From: UBA2421 sp002343075
GTDB lineage: Bacteria; Planctomycetota; Phycisphaerae; Tepidisphaerales; Tepidisphaeraceae
Direction: 5' to 3'
Length of the DNA stretch: 64,000 nt
Assembly (NCBI GenBank): GCA_937982565.1
Contig: CALJLN010000047.1
Location: 1 to 64,000, forward strand
The position numbers and the translations under genes were made by a program. Position 1 is the first letter of the stretch. Each line of letters begins with the position of its first letter. This document shows, in pieces, positions 42,624 through 50,952 of this stretch. The notes beneath the pieces are model-generated. The model was not told the DNA's origin. It saw nothing but the letters and a program-made list of their open reading frames with translations, and ran no database searches.

Positions 42624-44699
42624 ATGAAAACTGCAGCGAAGACGGCACCGAAAGTCATCGATTGGAGTAAGCAGACCGATGGCACCGCGCTAATCGCCGG
42701 CGATGCGTGGCTGGAACCCTACGCCGAGCAACTGCGAAAGCGGTTTGCCTGCTACCAAAAGGCAAGAAAGACCTTCGACCCACACGGCGGGTTGATGGGG
42801 CAGATCAGCCAGGGGCATCACTACTTCGGCTTCACCCGCGGTGAGCTTTGGAACAAGCCCGGTGTCTGGTACCGCGAGTGGGCGCCGAGTGCGGTGCAGC
42901 TTCGCTTGATCGGCGATTTCAATAACTGGGATCGCATGGCTACGCCGATGGTGCGCGATACCTTTGGCGTCTGGTCAATCTTTCTCGACGATGAAAAGTA
43001 CAAGGACAAGTTTACGCACGGCAGCAAGGTCAAGGTGCATGTGGTCGCCGAGTCCACGCAGATGGATCGCATTCCAGCGTACATTCGCAGGGTTGAGCAA
43101 CAGCACGGAACCAATGAGTTTGTGGGCGTCTACTGGAATCCTGATCAGCCATTCGCTTGGAAGCACAGTGCGCCAAAGCTATCGCGGGGCCTGCGGATTT
43201 ATGAATCGCATGTCGGCATGGCGGTGGAGCAGGGAAGGGTGGGGTCGTACGCCGAGTTTACAAAGGATGTGTTGCCGCGCGTGAAATCGCTCGGCTACAA
43301 CGCGATTCAACTCATGGCGGTGATGGAGCACCCGTATTACGGGAGCTTTGGGTATCATGTGAGCAATTTCTACGCAGTCAGCTCGCGTTTTGGCACACCG
43401 GACGAGTTAAAACAACTCATTGACGCGGCGCATGGGCTGGGCCTCGCCGTCATCATGGACATCATCCACAGCCACGCAGTGAAGAACACGCATGAGGGAT
43501 TGAACCAGTTCGACGGCACCGACTACCAGTATTTCCACGCCGGGCCGCGCGGGCAACATGTGGCTTGGGACTCGCTTTGCTTCGACTACAGCAAGTATGA
43601 AGTGCAGCGGTTTCTGTTGAGCAACGTGCGATACTGGCTGGAGGAATACCGATTCGACGGCTTCCGATTCGACGGCGTGACAAGCATGATCTATCGAAAT
43701 CATGGCCTGGGCACCGATTTCAATGGCTACGACGATTACTTTTCAGACAACGTCGATCCCGATGCGGTTACTTATCTGATGCTCGCCAACGAAGTGGCCC
43801 ACACCGTCAAGTCGGACGCGATCACGATTTCGGAAGATGTCAGCGGCATGGCAGGAATGGCCCGGCCTGTCAGCGAAGGGGGGCTTGGGTTTGATTATCG
43901 GCTGGCGATGGGTGTTCCAGACTACTGGATCAAGACGCTGAAGGAAAAGAAGGATGAAGACTGGGATCTAAGCAACATCTGGCACACGCTTCTCAATCGT
44001 CGGCGAGGGGAGAAACATGTCGGTTATGTAGAAAGCCACGATCAGAGCTTGGTGGGCGATAAGTCGATCGCGTTCTGGTTGATGGACAAGGAGATGTACA
44101 CGCACATGTCCGCCGACCGGCCAAGCGTGATCATCGATCGCGGGGTGGCACTGCACAAAATCATCCGGCTTCTCACCTTCAGCCTGAGCGGCGAGGGTTA
44201 TCTCAACTTCATGGGCAACGAGTTTGGCCACCCCGAGTGGGTCGATTTTCCGCGCGAGGGTAACAACTACAGTTACCACTACGCCCGTCGGCAATGGAGC
44301 CTGGCCGATGATAACCTGTTGCGCTACAAGGGGTTAAACGATTTTGATAGGGCGATGCAGACGCTGGATGAGCAGTGGAATCTGCTAAATGACCCGCTGA
44401 TCGAACAGTTGGCGTGTCATCAGGATACGAAACAACTGGTCTACCGCCGCGGGCCGCTCGTGTTTGCGTTCAACCTGCACGCGAGCGAGTCATACACCGG
44501 CCTGCGGATTCCGGTGCCGGATCAGTCGGACTATGAGCTGGTGCTCGACACAGATGCTAACTCCTTCGGCGGGCAGGGAAGGATTGATCCGGCGACGAAG
44601 TATGTCTGGCAGAAAGAGCCGATGTACGGTCGGCAGCAGTCGGTACAAATCTACCTCCCAGCGAGGTGTGCGGTGGTGCTGGTACCGGCGTCGAAGTAG
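42624..44699 (+). CDS. 1,4-alpha-glucan branching enzyme, eukaryote-type
   Basis: A 691-residue GH13 branching enzyme introducing alpha-1,6 branches into glycogen. An N-terminal CBM48 domain contains WYREWAPSAVQLRLIGDFNNWDR. Catalytic GH13 motifs are FRFDGVTSMIY (nucleophile Asp), ITISEDVSGM (acid/base Glu) and VESHDQSLVG (third Asp). Whole stretches such as NFMGNEFGHPEWVDFPREGNNYSYHYARRQ follow the animal/plant GBE wording rather than that of typical bacterial GlgB. The start is ATG 42624 (a GTG directly before it is also in frame). Confidence 0.92.
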   Translation: MKTAAKTAPKVIDWSKQTDGTALIAGDAWLEPYAEQLRKRFACYQKARKTFDPHGGLMGQISQGHHYFGFTRGELWNKPGVWYREWAPSAVQLRLIGDFNNWDRMATPMVRDTFGVWSIFLDDEKYKDKFTHGSKVKVHVVAESTQMDRIPAYIRRVEQQHGTNEFVGVYWNPDQPFAWKHSAPKLSRGLRIYESHVGMAVEQGRVGSYAEFTKDVLPRVKSLGYNAIQLMAVMEHPYYGSFGYHVSNFYAVSSRFGTPDELKQLIDAAHGLGLAVIMDIIHSHAVKNTHEGLNQFDGTDYQYFHAGPRGQHVAWDSLCFDYSKYEVQRFLLSNVRYWLEEYRFDGFRFDGVTSMIYRNHGLGTDFNGYDDYFSDNVDPDAVTYLMLANEVAHTVKSDAITISEDVSGMAGMARPVSEGGLGFDYRLAMGVPDYWIKTLKEKKDEDWDLSNIWHTLLNRRRGEKHVGYVESHDQSLVGDKSIAFWLMDKEMYTHMSADRPSVIIDRGVALHKIIRLLTFSLSGEGYLNFMGNEFGHPEWVDFPREGNNYSYHYARRQWSLADDNLLRYKGLNDFDRAMQTLDEQWNLLNDPLIEQLACHQDTKQLVYRRGPLVFAFNLHASESYTGLRIPVPDQSDYELVLDTDANSFGGQGRIDPATKYVWQKEPMYGRQQSVQIYLPARCAVVLVPASK

Positions 44700-44701
44700 C
44701 A

Positions 44702-44908
44702 ATGGAGATTCTGTTCTTCTACATCGGCTGCACCCTCCTGGCAGGGGCATCCGTTGTTATCGCAATTGTGCTCGTGGCGATTGTCTCCAGGAATGTCGGT
44801 CAATATCGATTCGAAGCGACCCTTTTCTTGATCCTTGCGGGAGTAGCCCTTGCGGTTGGTGGTAGCTTACTTTGGCTGGTCCATCAGAGTCGATGGATAA
44901 CACCGTGA
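44702..44908 (+). CDS. small two-helix membrane protein
   Basis: A 68-residue protein with two transmembrane segments (LFFYIGCTLLAGASVVIAIVLVAIV and FLILAGVALAVGGSLLWLV) starting three bases after the branching-enzyme stop. No known family. Co-transcription with the branching enzyme and LipB is likely. Confidence 0.5.
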   Translation: MEILFFYIGCTLLAGASVVIAIVLVAIVSRNVGQYRFEATLFLILAGVALAVGGSLLWLVHQSRWITP

Positions 44909-44926
44909 CAACGACGAGAGTTTCAC

Positions 44927-45625
44927 TTGAGAGTCATCGAACTCCACCATCTTTCTTACCGCCAAGCCTGGTCAGAACAGGAACGTCTGCACTCAGAGAT
45001 AGTCGAAGGTGGCGAAGCTGCGTTTGTTCTGGTCGAACATTCTCCGGTCATCACCATGGGCCGTCGCGGAGAGACGCTTGGGGTGACAAATCTGCGAGCG
45101 TCAGCCGAGGTTCTTGAGCAACGGGGGATCGAGTTTGTCCAGACCGACCGCGGGGGGGATATCACTTTTCATGGGCCGGGGCAGTTGGTGGCCTATCCGA
45201 TCATCAAGATCATCGATTTCAAACTCTCCGTCGGCGCATATGTTCGGCTGTTGCAGGATGTCGTCATTCAGACCCTCAGTGATTTTCATATCACGGGACA
45301 AACCGACGACGCCGGAATCGGCGTCTGGGTGAATCTGCCTCCACATCACGCCCTGGGGTCCGGTGCAGACTTGCCCCGAACATTGAGCAAGGTCTGCGCA
45401 TTTGGTGTGCGTGTGAAGCAGGGTGTGACGCTCCACGGACTGGCACTGAACGTGACCACCGACCTGTCGTACTACGATCTCATTGTTCCCTGCGGCATCG
45501 CTGACAAGTCGGTGACATCAATGCAGCAGATTCTTGGCGAAAGTTGCCCCCCGATGGCGCATGTCAAGGCTCGGCTCGCTGCCAACCTTTCCCTAGCTTT
45601 GGAAGCGCGGCGAAAGTCGGCGTGA
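44927..45625 (+). CDS. lipB: lipoyl(octanoyl) transferase
   Basis: A 232-residue LipB, moving octanoate from acyl carrier protein to lipoate-dependent enzymes. DRGGDITFHGPGQLVAYPII is the conserved acyl pocket; SKVCAFGVRVKQGVTLHGLALNV and VPCGIADKSVTSM carry the catalytic Lys/Cys region, here C-G-I-x-x-K. TTG 44927 seems the start (MRVIELHHLSY). No LipA gene is nearby; the FIST gene follows after 19 bases. Confidence 0.93.
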   Translation: MRVIELHHLSYRQAWSEQERLHSEIVEGGEAAFVLVEHSPVITMGRRGETLGVTNLRASAEVLEQRGIEFVQTDRGGDITFHGPGQLVAYPIIKIIDFKLSVGAYVRLLQDVVIQTLSDFHITGQTDDAGIGVWVNLPPHHALGSGADLPRTLSKVCAFGVRVKQGVTLHGLALNVTTDLSYYDLIVPCGIADKSVTSMQQILGESCPPMAHVKARLAANLSLALEARRKSA

Positions 45626-45644
45626 TAGCCGCTATCATGCGGGT

Positions 45645-46802
45645 ATGCACTTCCTGTCCGCAGTTTCCGACGCACCCAACACCGCTGAGGCCGTTACGCG
45701 GGTGATTGACCAGGTGAAATCGCGCGAATCGATTGATCTCGCGATGCTCTTCATCACGGCGGCACATGCCAGTGAGGCCGAGTGGATTGTAGATCGGGTC
45801 AATACCGAGCTAGATCCGCAAACGCTCGTGGGGTGCGCCGGCGAAGGGGTGATCGGCGGTGATCGGGAGATCGAACGCTCGCCCGGCATTTCGCTGCTCG
45901 CTGGCACGATGCCCGAAGTGCGCCTGAGCGCCATCCACATTTCCGATAACGAATGGCATGATCTGCTCGGCGATCAGGTAAACCTGATCGAGCGCCTTGG
46001 GCATGGCGAAGAATCGCGCGCCTTGATCGGCGTTGGCGATCCGTTTACCTGCCCGGCGGACGCATTGATGCAGCAACTGGACGATTTGCCGCTACCATTG
46101 ATCGGCGGCATGGCCTCGGCGGCGCGGCGGCCGGGGGAGAACCGGCTGTTTGTGAACAACCGCGTTGTCGATAGTGGCTTTGTAGGCGTAGCGTTGCACG
46201 GCGAACTAGAGGTTGAATCGCTCGTGAGCCAGGGTTGCCGGCCCGTTGGCGAGCGGTTTGTCGTCACCAAGGCCAGCAAAAACATCATTGAACAGCTCGG
46301 CGGGAAACCGGCGCTCAACCAGCTGCGCGATGTGCTCGACTCGATGAGCGAGGACGACAAACAACTGCTCCGATATGGGTTATACATCGGCAGGGCCATC
46401 AGCGAATATCGTGATCAGTTCGGTAGAGGCGACTTTCTGATCAGAAATGTGATGCAACTCGATCAGGAGACGGGCGCGATTGCCCTGGCGGACTATGTGC
46501 GCGTCGGGCAGACGGTCCAGTTTCAGGTTCGCGACGCGCAAACGGCTGATGAAGACCTGAGGGAAATGCTGCAGGCCGCCGCGGCGAGACCTGCTGTGGC
46601 TTGCGCTTTGCTTTTTGGGTGCAATGGAAGGGGAACGCGCATGTTTCCTCAATCGTGTCATGATATCGCCATGACGCACGAGATACTGGGAAACATACCG
46701 GTGGCCGGATTTTTTGCCGCCGGCGAGCTAGGACCGGTCGGGGGAAAGAATTTCATGCACGGCCACACCGCGAGCATGGCCATCCTCCGGGCAGCACGGT
46801 AA
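45645..46802 (+). CDS. FIST N/FIST C domain sensory protein
   Basis: A 385-residue FIST protein: FIST_N (VGCAGEGVIGGDREIERSPGISLLAG; IGGMASAARR) and FIST_C (EYRDQFGRGDFLIRNVMQLDQETGAIALADYVRVGQTVQFQVRD; then LLFGCNGRGTRMF). FIST domains are inferred to bind small ligands such as amino acids and often join signalling domains; here the domain stands alone. It follows LipB closely and probably shares its transcript. Confidence 0.88.
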   Translation: MHFLSAVSDAPNTAEAVTRVIDQVKSRESIDLAMLFITAAHASEAEWIVDRVNTELDPQTLVGCAGEGVIGGDREIERSPGISLLAGTMPEVRLSAIHISDNEWHDLLGDQVNLIERLGHGEESRALIGVGDPFTCPADALMQQLDDLPLPLIGGMASAARRPGENRLFVNNRVVDSGFVGVALHGELEVESLVSQGCRPVGERFVVTKASKNIIEQLGGKPALNQLRDVLDSMSEDDKQLLRYGLYIGRAISEYRDQFGRGDFLIRNVMQLDQETGAIALADYVRVGQTVQFQVRDAQTADEDLREMLQAAAARPAVACALLFGCNGRGTRMFPQSCHDIAMTHEILGNIPVAGFFAAGELGPVGGKNFMHGHTASMAILRAAR

Positions 46803-46855
46803 CCGACCCCACCCGCTTGGTCTCCCGGCGGCTTGGTGGTAAAGACATCCCACTT

Positions 46856-47623
46856 ATGATTGCAACGGAAAAGCGCGGTGCGTTGGTAGGCGATGACTGG
46901 GCGTACATGCTGCCCATGTTTGCCTTTCTTGCGTTCGTCTGGCTTGGCGGGCGATACCCAGACTTTTACCCGCACACCTACATTGCCCGGTGCGTTTGTG
47001 TCGGCGTCATGCTTGTGCTGTTCTGGAAGCAATACACGCCGATTCGATGGAACTATTGGTGGCTCGGCTTGATCGTCGGCATCATCGGCATCTTTCAGTG
47101 GGTTGGCATGCAGCAGACCCTTCAGTGGTTGCTGCCCAAGTTGTTCGCGCCGAAGATGACGATCGACGCGGCGTGGCACTTCAATCACTTTTATACGCAC
47201 GGCTTCATCGGTGCCGGATGGATGTTGCCGGAGTTTGATGCATTTAACCCCTACAAGTATTTCGGCTCGCCCGCGGAAGCGAATCTGTTCATTGTGGTGC
47301 GGTGGATCATAGGGGCGAGCATTATTGTGCCGATCATGGAAGAGTTGTTCTGGCGCGATTTTGTCTGGCGGTCGATCATTGCGCCCAACGACTTCAAGCT
47401 GGCACGAATTGGCGAGCTCGATTGGAAGGCGTTCTTTGGCGTGGCGGTTGTCTTTGCGGTTGTGCACGGCAACTGGTGGCTGACAAGCATCGTCTGGGCC
47501 ATCATGATTAGCGGGCTTCTGGCTTACACCCGGTCGATCGGGGCGTGCATAATTGCACACGGGACGACCAACCTGCTGCTCGGGGCATATGTGCTCTATA
47601 CGCGCGACTGGTCATATTGGTAG
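46856..47623 (+). CDS. CPBP/CAAX-type membrane protease, PEP-CTERM associated
   Basis: A 255-residue multi-pass membrane protein with about seven helices. PIMEELFWRDFVWRSII is the E-E-x-x-x-R motif of ABI/CAAX proteases, VFAVVHGNWW the H-x-x-N-type second motif, and IIAHGTTNLLLG the third (H-x-x-x-N). Its layout resembles the CAAX-like proteases linked to PEP-CTERM systems. PEP-CTERM proteins elsewhere in this window make a role in their processing plausible. Start ATG 46856 (MIATEKRGALVGDDWAYM). Confidence 0.82.
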   Translation: MIATEKRGALVGDDWAYMLPMFAFLAFVWLGGRYPDFYPHTYIARCVCVGVMLVLFWKQYTPIRWNYWWLGLIVGIIGIFQWVGMQQTLQWLLPKLFAPKMTIDAAWHFNHFYTHGFIGAGWMLPEFDAFNPYKYFGSPAEANLFIVVRWIIGASIIVPIMEELFWRDFVWRSIIAPNDFKLARIGELDWKAFFGVAVVFAVVHGNWWLTSIVWAIMISGLLAYTRSIGACIIAHGTTNLLLGAYVLYTRDWSYW

Positions 47624-47706
47624 AAGCCGCAGCAGTGCCGCGATTATCGGATCATCGCCACAACCTAATCACGCCGTCCTGATGTGACGATGTGCCGGTG
47701 GGAGCG

Positions 47707-47943
47707 ATGATGACGCCACGCCGGTATTATCTAGTGATTGTCGGGCTTCTGATGCCTGCAGCCTACGCCCGTGCGCCGATGTCGGCCGCCACCGCGCCAG
47801 CGGTACCGCTGCCAACCAGCCCCGCGAGGCACCTGGGTGAGTTTACGTCGAGTGGCGTCCGCAATTCTGCGGGTGCGTTGCGGCCGATCCATCAGTCTTC
47901 GGTTGCGCTGCAGCCCCCGTCCATGGCGCAACTGCCGAAGTGA
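47707..47943 (+). CDS. small putative secreted protein
   Basis: About 78 residues from ATG 47707, with a signal-peptide-like start (YYLVIVGLLMPAAYARA) and a Pro/Ser/Ala-rich mature part. No homology recognised, and the codon bias is weak evidence; it could be noise. Confidence 0.35.
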   Translation: MMTPRRYYLVIVGLLMPAAYARAPMSAATAPAVPLPTSPARHLGEFTSSGVRNSAGALRPIHQSSVALQPPSMAQLPK

Positions 47944-47988
47944 ACACATCTTGCGCCGGGCCAGCATTCGGGCTATGATTTCCGTGTT

Positions 47989-49179
47989 GTGAATAGCCCA
48001 AACGCGCCCCGTGCCCAGCCCCGCATTTATCTTGATCACGCCGCGACCAGCTTTCCCAAGCCGCCGGGCGTGATTGAGGCGATGGTGCGCTATCAAAACG
48101 AAATCGGTGCCAACGCTGGCCGTGGATCATACCTCGAGTCCGCCGAAGCGACCGATCTCGTCGCCAACTGTCGGCGGAAGATCGCGCGGTTATTCAATGC
48201 GCCATCGTCCGATTGTATTGCGTTCACACAGAACTGCACCGACGCATTGAACATCGCCATTCACGGGGCTGTGCAGCCGGGACAACCCAGCCATTTTGTC
48301 TGTACATCGATGGATCACAACTCGGTTGTGCGGCCAATCAACGATTGCGTCGCTCGGGGTGCTGCAACGGTAACAATGGTCCGCGCCGACGCACAAACCG
48401 GTCGAGTTCATGCGGATGCGATTCGCGATGCCATTCGGCCTGAAACGCGCCTGGTCGCCGTCCCGCACGCCAGCAACGTGACTGGCACCATCCAACCGAT
48501 CGAGTCGATCTCGCGCGTTACCCAATCGGCGGGGGTGTTGCTGCTTGTTGATGCGGCTCAAACCGCAGGACATCTGCCGATCGACGTGCAGGCGATGGGG
48601 ATCGACTTGCTAGCGGCGCCCGGCCACAAGGGGCTGCTCGGGCCGCTGGGCACAGGCGTTTTATACGTCTGCCCGGGAGTTGAATCGCAAATCCGGGCGT
48701 TTCGCACGGGCGGAACGGGCTCCGAAAGCGAGTCGCTGCACCACCCGCGGGTTATGCCGCATCAGTTTGAAGCCGGAAGCCTGAATCTGCCGGGAATCGC
48801 CGGGCTGGCCGCCGCTGCAGAGTGGTTGTTGAGTCGCGGGGTTGAATCGGTTCGGGCACACGAAGCGGAACTGGTGGAGTTGTTCGAACGAACCATGCCG
48901 CGGGACAGACGGTTTCATCACTACGGCAGCCGCGAACTTGCACAACGTACTGCGGTGGTGAGCTTTAACATCGAAGGACTGGCGCCTGCCGAAGTGGCGA
49001 TGGCATTGGAAACCCATTTCGGCATCCTCGTCCGCTCCGGTCTGCACTGCGCCGCAGTCGCCCATGAAACGCTCAACACGCTGAGCCTGGGGGGGACAGT
49101 ACGAGCGAGTTTTGGTTCATCGACGCGTTCAGACGAAGTTGGCAAGCTGATTCGTGCGCTGGGTGCCTTGCTGGGTTGA
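47989..49179 (+). CDS. cysteine desulfurase-family PLP enzyme
   Basis: A 396-residue class V aminotransferase-fold protein starting at GTG 47989. YLDHAATSFPKPPGV and EIGANAGRGSYLESAEAT are characteristic of the small family of cysteine desulfurase-like proteins (TIGR01977 type) distinct from IscS/SufS. PLP-lysine is K214 (APGHKGLLGPLG); a candidate sulfur Cys354 lies in RSGLHCAAVAHETL, the class II-like loop. Which substrate it uses is unknown; it is not linked to Fe-S scaffold genes here. Confidence 0.85.
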   Translation: MNSPNAPRAQPRIYLDHAATSFPKPPGVIEAMVRYQNEIGANAGRGSYLESAEATDLVANCRRKIARLFNAPSSDCIAFTQNCTDALNIAIHGAVQPGQPSHFVCTSMDHNSVVRPINDCVARGAATVTMVRADAQTGRVHADAIRDAIRPETRLVAVPHASNVTGTIQPIESISRVTQSAGVLLLVDAAQTAGHLPIDVQAMGIDLLAAPGHKGLLGPLGTGVLYVCPGVESQIRAFRTGGTGSESESLHHPRVMPHQFEAGSLNLPGIAGLAAAAEWLLSRGVESVRAHEAELVELFERTMPRDRRFHHYGSRELAQRTAVVSFNIEGLAPAEVAMALETHFGILVRSGLHCAAVAHETLNTLSLGGTVRASFGSSTRSDEVGKLIRALGALLG

Positions 49180-49229
49180 AACGGAATTGAGGCTCGCGAT
49201 TTGCCGGAACTGGGTGCGACAGGACTTGA

Positions 49230-49430
49230 CTAGCAGTAGACGTCGTAGGCGATCGGAAAAGGAATAAGGTCAGGCCGGACGAGATGAAGCTTGCGGAGGC
49301 GAACTTCAGGCGGGAGGCCGGCAAGCTGTTGCTGGCTGGCGGCGGGTTCCACTGCCGGGGCGGTAGCCGGGGCGTGGGAGACTGAAGCGACCGCGATCAC
49401 CAGGCCTTTAAGCAAGCTCGTCAACATCAT
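49230..49430 (-). CDS. small exported protein with conserved-looking C-terminus
   Basis: A 66-residue candidate with an N-terminal hydrophobic helix (LTSLLKGLVIAVASVSHA) and a Pro/Ala/Gln stretch. It ends with RKLHLVRPDLIPFPIAYDVYC, a distinctive block with a terminal Cys. The ORF is short and has no obvious ribosome site, so it is tentative. The longer in-frame ORF start lies in an unlikely Arg/Ser-rich stretch. Confidence 0.4.
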   Translation of the reverse strand: MMLTSLLKGLVIAVASVSHAPATAPAVEPAASQQQLAGLPPEVRLRKLHLVRPDLIPFPIAYDVYC

Positions 49431-49781
49431 GAGTTCGCCACCAGAAGAGAACTCGTTCGATCGGACGGCACCCGTACGATTCGATCGAGATAGTGTCAAA
49501 CTACACCGGCTGAGAAAATCGGCCAATAGAAATCTGATACAGCGACAGTCCGACAACAAATTGGCGCATTAAGCGGGGGTAGCTCGTGCGCGCTTAACAC
49601 TGGCGCGGGCTGAGCCGTTTATCGGACGTGGGATTTCGCTGACAGAAGCGGCGTAGCAACCGGACCCGTGTGGCGCCTCAATCGAGAATCGAGAAGAGGA
49701 ACTTGTACCAAATGCAGAACGCCGCGCCATCCGAATGATCGAATGGCGCGGCGTGCCTGTTTGTTCGCTTGAACGTAGAGA
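49431..49781. other. 351-base gap with terminator hairpin
   Basis: Contains the strong hairpin at 49719-49754 downstream of the RTX gene; otherwise no gene, tRNA or repeat is seen. Confidence 0.5.
49719..49754 (-). terminator. hairpin 28 bases after the RTX gene
   Basis: ACGCCGCGCCAT pairs perfectly with ATGGCGCGGCGT over a 12-base loop. Position just after the minus-strand RTX gene makes it a terminator candidate, although no U-run follows on that strand; on the plus strand CTGTTTGTT follows. Confidence 0.5.
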
Positions 49782-50564
49782 TCAGGGGACTGACGTGAAC
49801 AGATCGCCATCGTCGAAAACACCCGTGTCGCTGCCCGAACCCCCGTCGATGGTGTCGATTTCGCCGTCTTGGGCCTGGAAAACGTCGTTTCCGGCTTGAC
49901 CGGACATGAAGTCGCGGCCTGGCCCCCCTTCGAGCAGGTCGGGGCCGGACCCGCCGATGAGGGTATCGTTTCCAGCGGCGCCGTAGAGTGATACGGACCG
50001 GCCTGATGCGGTGGAGATGTGGTCATCCCCGCTGCCGCCGACCACCACCTCAATATCGGTTGCGACAAGGTCATTTTCGCCCGCTTCCCCATCGTCCGCG
50101 GTGATTCCGAGGGTGATGACGAGGTTGGCGGTGCGGTCGCTGTAATCGACGACATCGCGTGACCCACCCCCTAGCATGGTATCGGCGCCGGCCCCGCCGA
50201 TGAGCAAGTCGCGGCCATCGCCGCCGAACATGTCATCATTGCCGTCGCCGCCGCGGATGGTGTCATTGCCTCCGCCGGCCGAAAGCGTGTCGTTTCCGGC
50301 CCCGCCGTTAAGTTCCACATGGACTGCGAGCCTGCCCACGATCACGCGATCGTTACCGTTGCCGGCATTGACGATCACGCGGGAAATGGCCGAGTAGTCC
50401 CAGCTTGATTCCGAGACGCTGTTTCCGATCCGTTCAAAGACCTTAAATCCGCCACCTCGACGCGCAAACTCGATCACGTCATCGCCAGCGGTGCCGGTGA
50501 TGGTCAGCACCGTGCCGACGAGTTGCGCGGCCAACAGGCGGCGGCTTTCCAAGTGTTCCAACAT
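49782..50564 (-). CDS. RTX-repeat Ca-binding protein with LEPR-XLL-like N-terminus
   Basis: A 260-residue protein. It opens with MLEHLESRRLLAAQLVG, a LEPR-XLL-like N-terminal motif seen in large planctomycete surface proteins. About 30-60 residues later RTX-type nonapeptides begin: GGAGNDTLSAGGGNDTIRGGDGNDDMFGGDGRDLLIGGAGADTMLGG and again AAGNDTLIGGSGPDLLEGGPG. These bind Ca2+ in parallel beta-roll form. It is small for this class. Probably a secreted adhesin or matrix protein; no separate type I secretion genes are nearby. Confidence 0.85.
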   Translation of the reverse strand: MLEHLESRRLLAAQLVGTVLTITGTAGDDVIEFARRGGGFKVFERIGNSVSESSWDYSAISRVIVNAGNGNDRVIVGRLAVHVELNGGAGNDTLSAGGGNDTIRGGDGNDDMFGGDGRDLLIGGAGADTMLGGGSRDVVDYSDRTANLVITLGITADDGEAGENDLVATDIEVVVGGSGDDHISTASGRSVSLYGAAGNDTLIGGSGPDLLEGGPGRDFMSGQAGNDVFQAQDGEIDTIDGGSGSDTGVFDDGDLFTSVP

Positions 50565-50952
50565 TGCGGTCTCTCCTGGGCCATCGAGTGTCTGGCAAGC
50601 CTTGGCAAGTCGCGTGAACGTTGCCGAATGTGCTGCACGATTTACGATGTACGATTCAAAAGCCGGTGCAAGACGACGAAAATGGCGAATTTTTTGAGAT
50701 TTTGCATCGATCGACCGCGGTTGGCAGGTCGCTCGTGCTGCAGGTCCGAGAACGATCGGTTTTGGCGCTCGAATTCGGCCTGTCGATTCATTCCCCTAGT
50801 TGATCGTCGCACCCTTGCCGTTTCTTTCACCCTTGATCGTTATCGGTCACACCTTGGATTTGCCGACATGTGATATACATCACGCCATCTGCGGCGTGTT
50901 GGGACCCGCCCGAGCGATCGGAGCATCGAAACGCCCTTTGAGAGAGCCATCC
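50565..50952. promoter_or_regulatory. 388-base divergent region with CRP-like box
   Basis: Holds the promoters of the RTX gene (minus) and the debranching-enzyme gene (plus). Apart from the CRP-like box I see no firm promoter pair, and no other gene. An open frame from 50800 continues into the debranching gene but lacks family similarity before ATG 50953. Confidence 0.45.
50869..50884. promoter_or_regulatory. CRP/FNR-type box
   Basis: TGTGATATACATCACG matches the CRP consensus TGTGA-N6-TCACA in nine of ten key positions. It lies 69 bases upstream of the debranching enzyme start. Planctomycetes carry CRP/FNR-like regulators, so a real site is plausible; a chance match in 64 kb is not excluded. 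Confidence 0.4.

Noticed and set aside
46658..47560. 300-residue minus-strand frame over FIST and CAAX protease genes
   Set aside because: It crosses two confident genes and is rich in His/Pro/Arg, as expected for shadows of membrane-protein genes.
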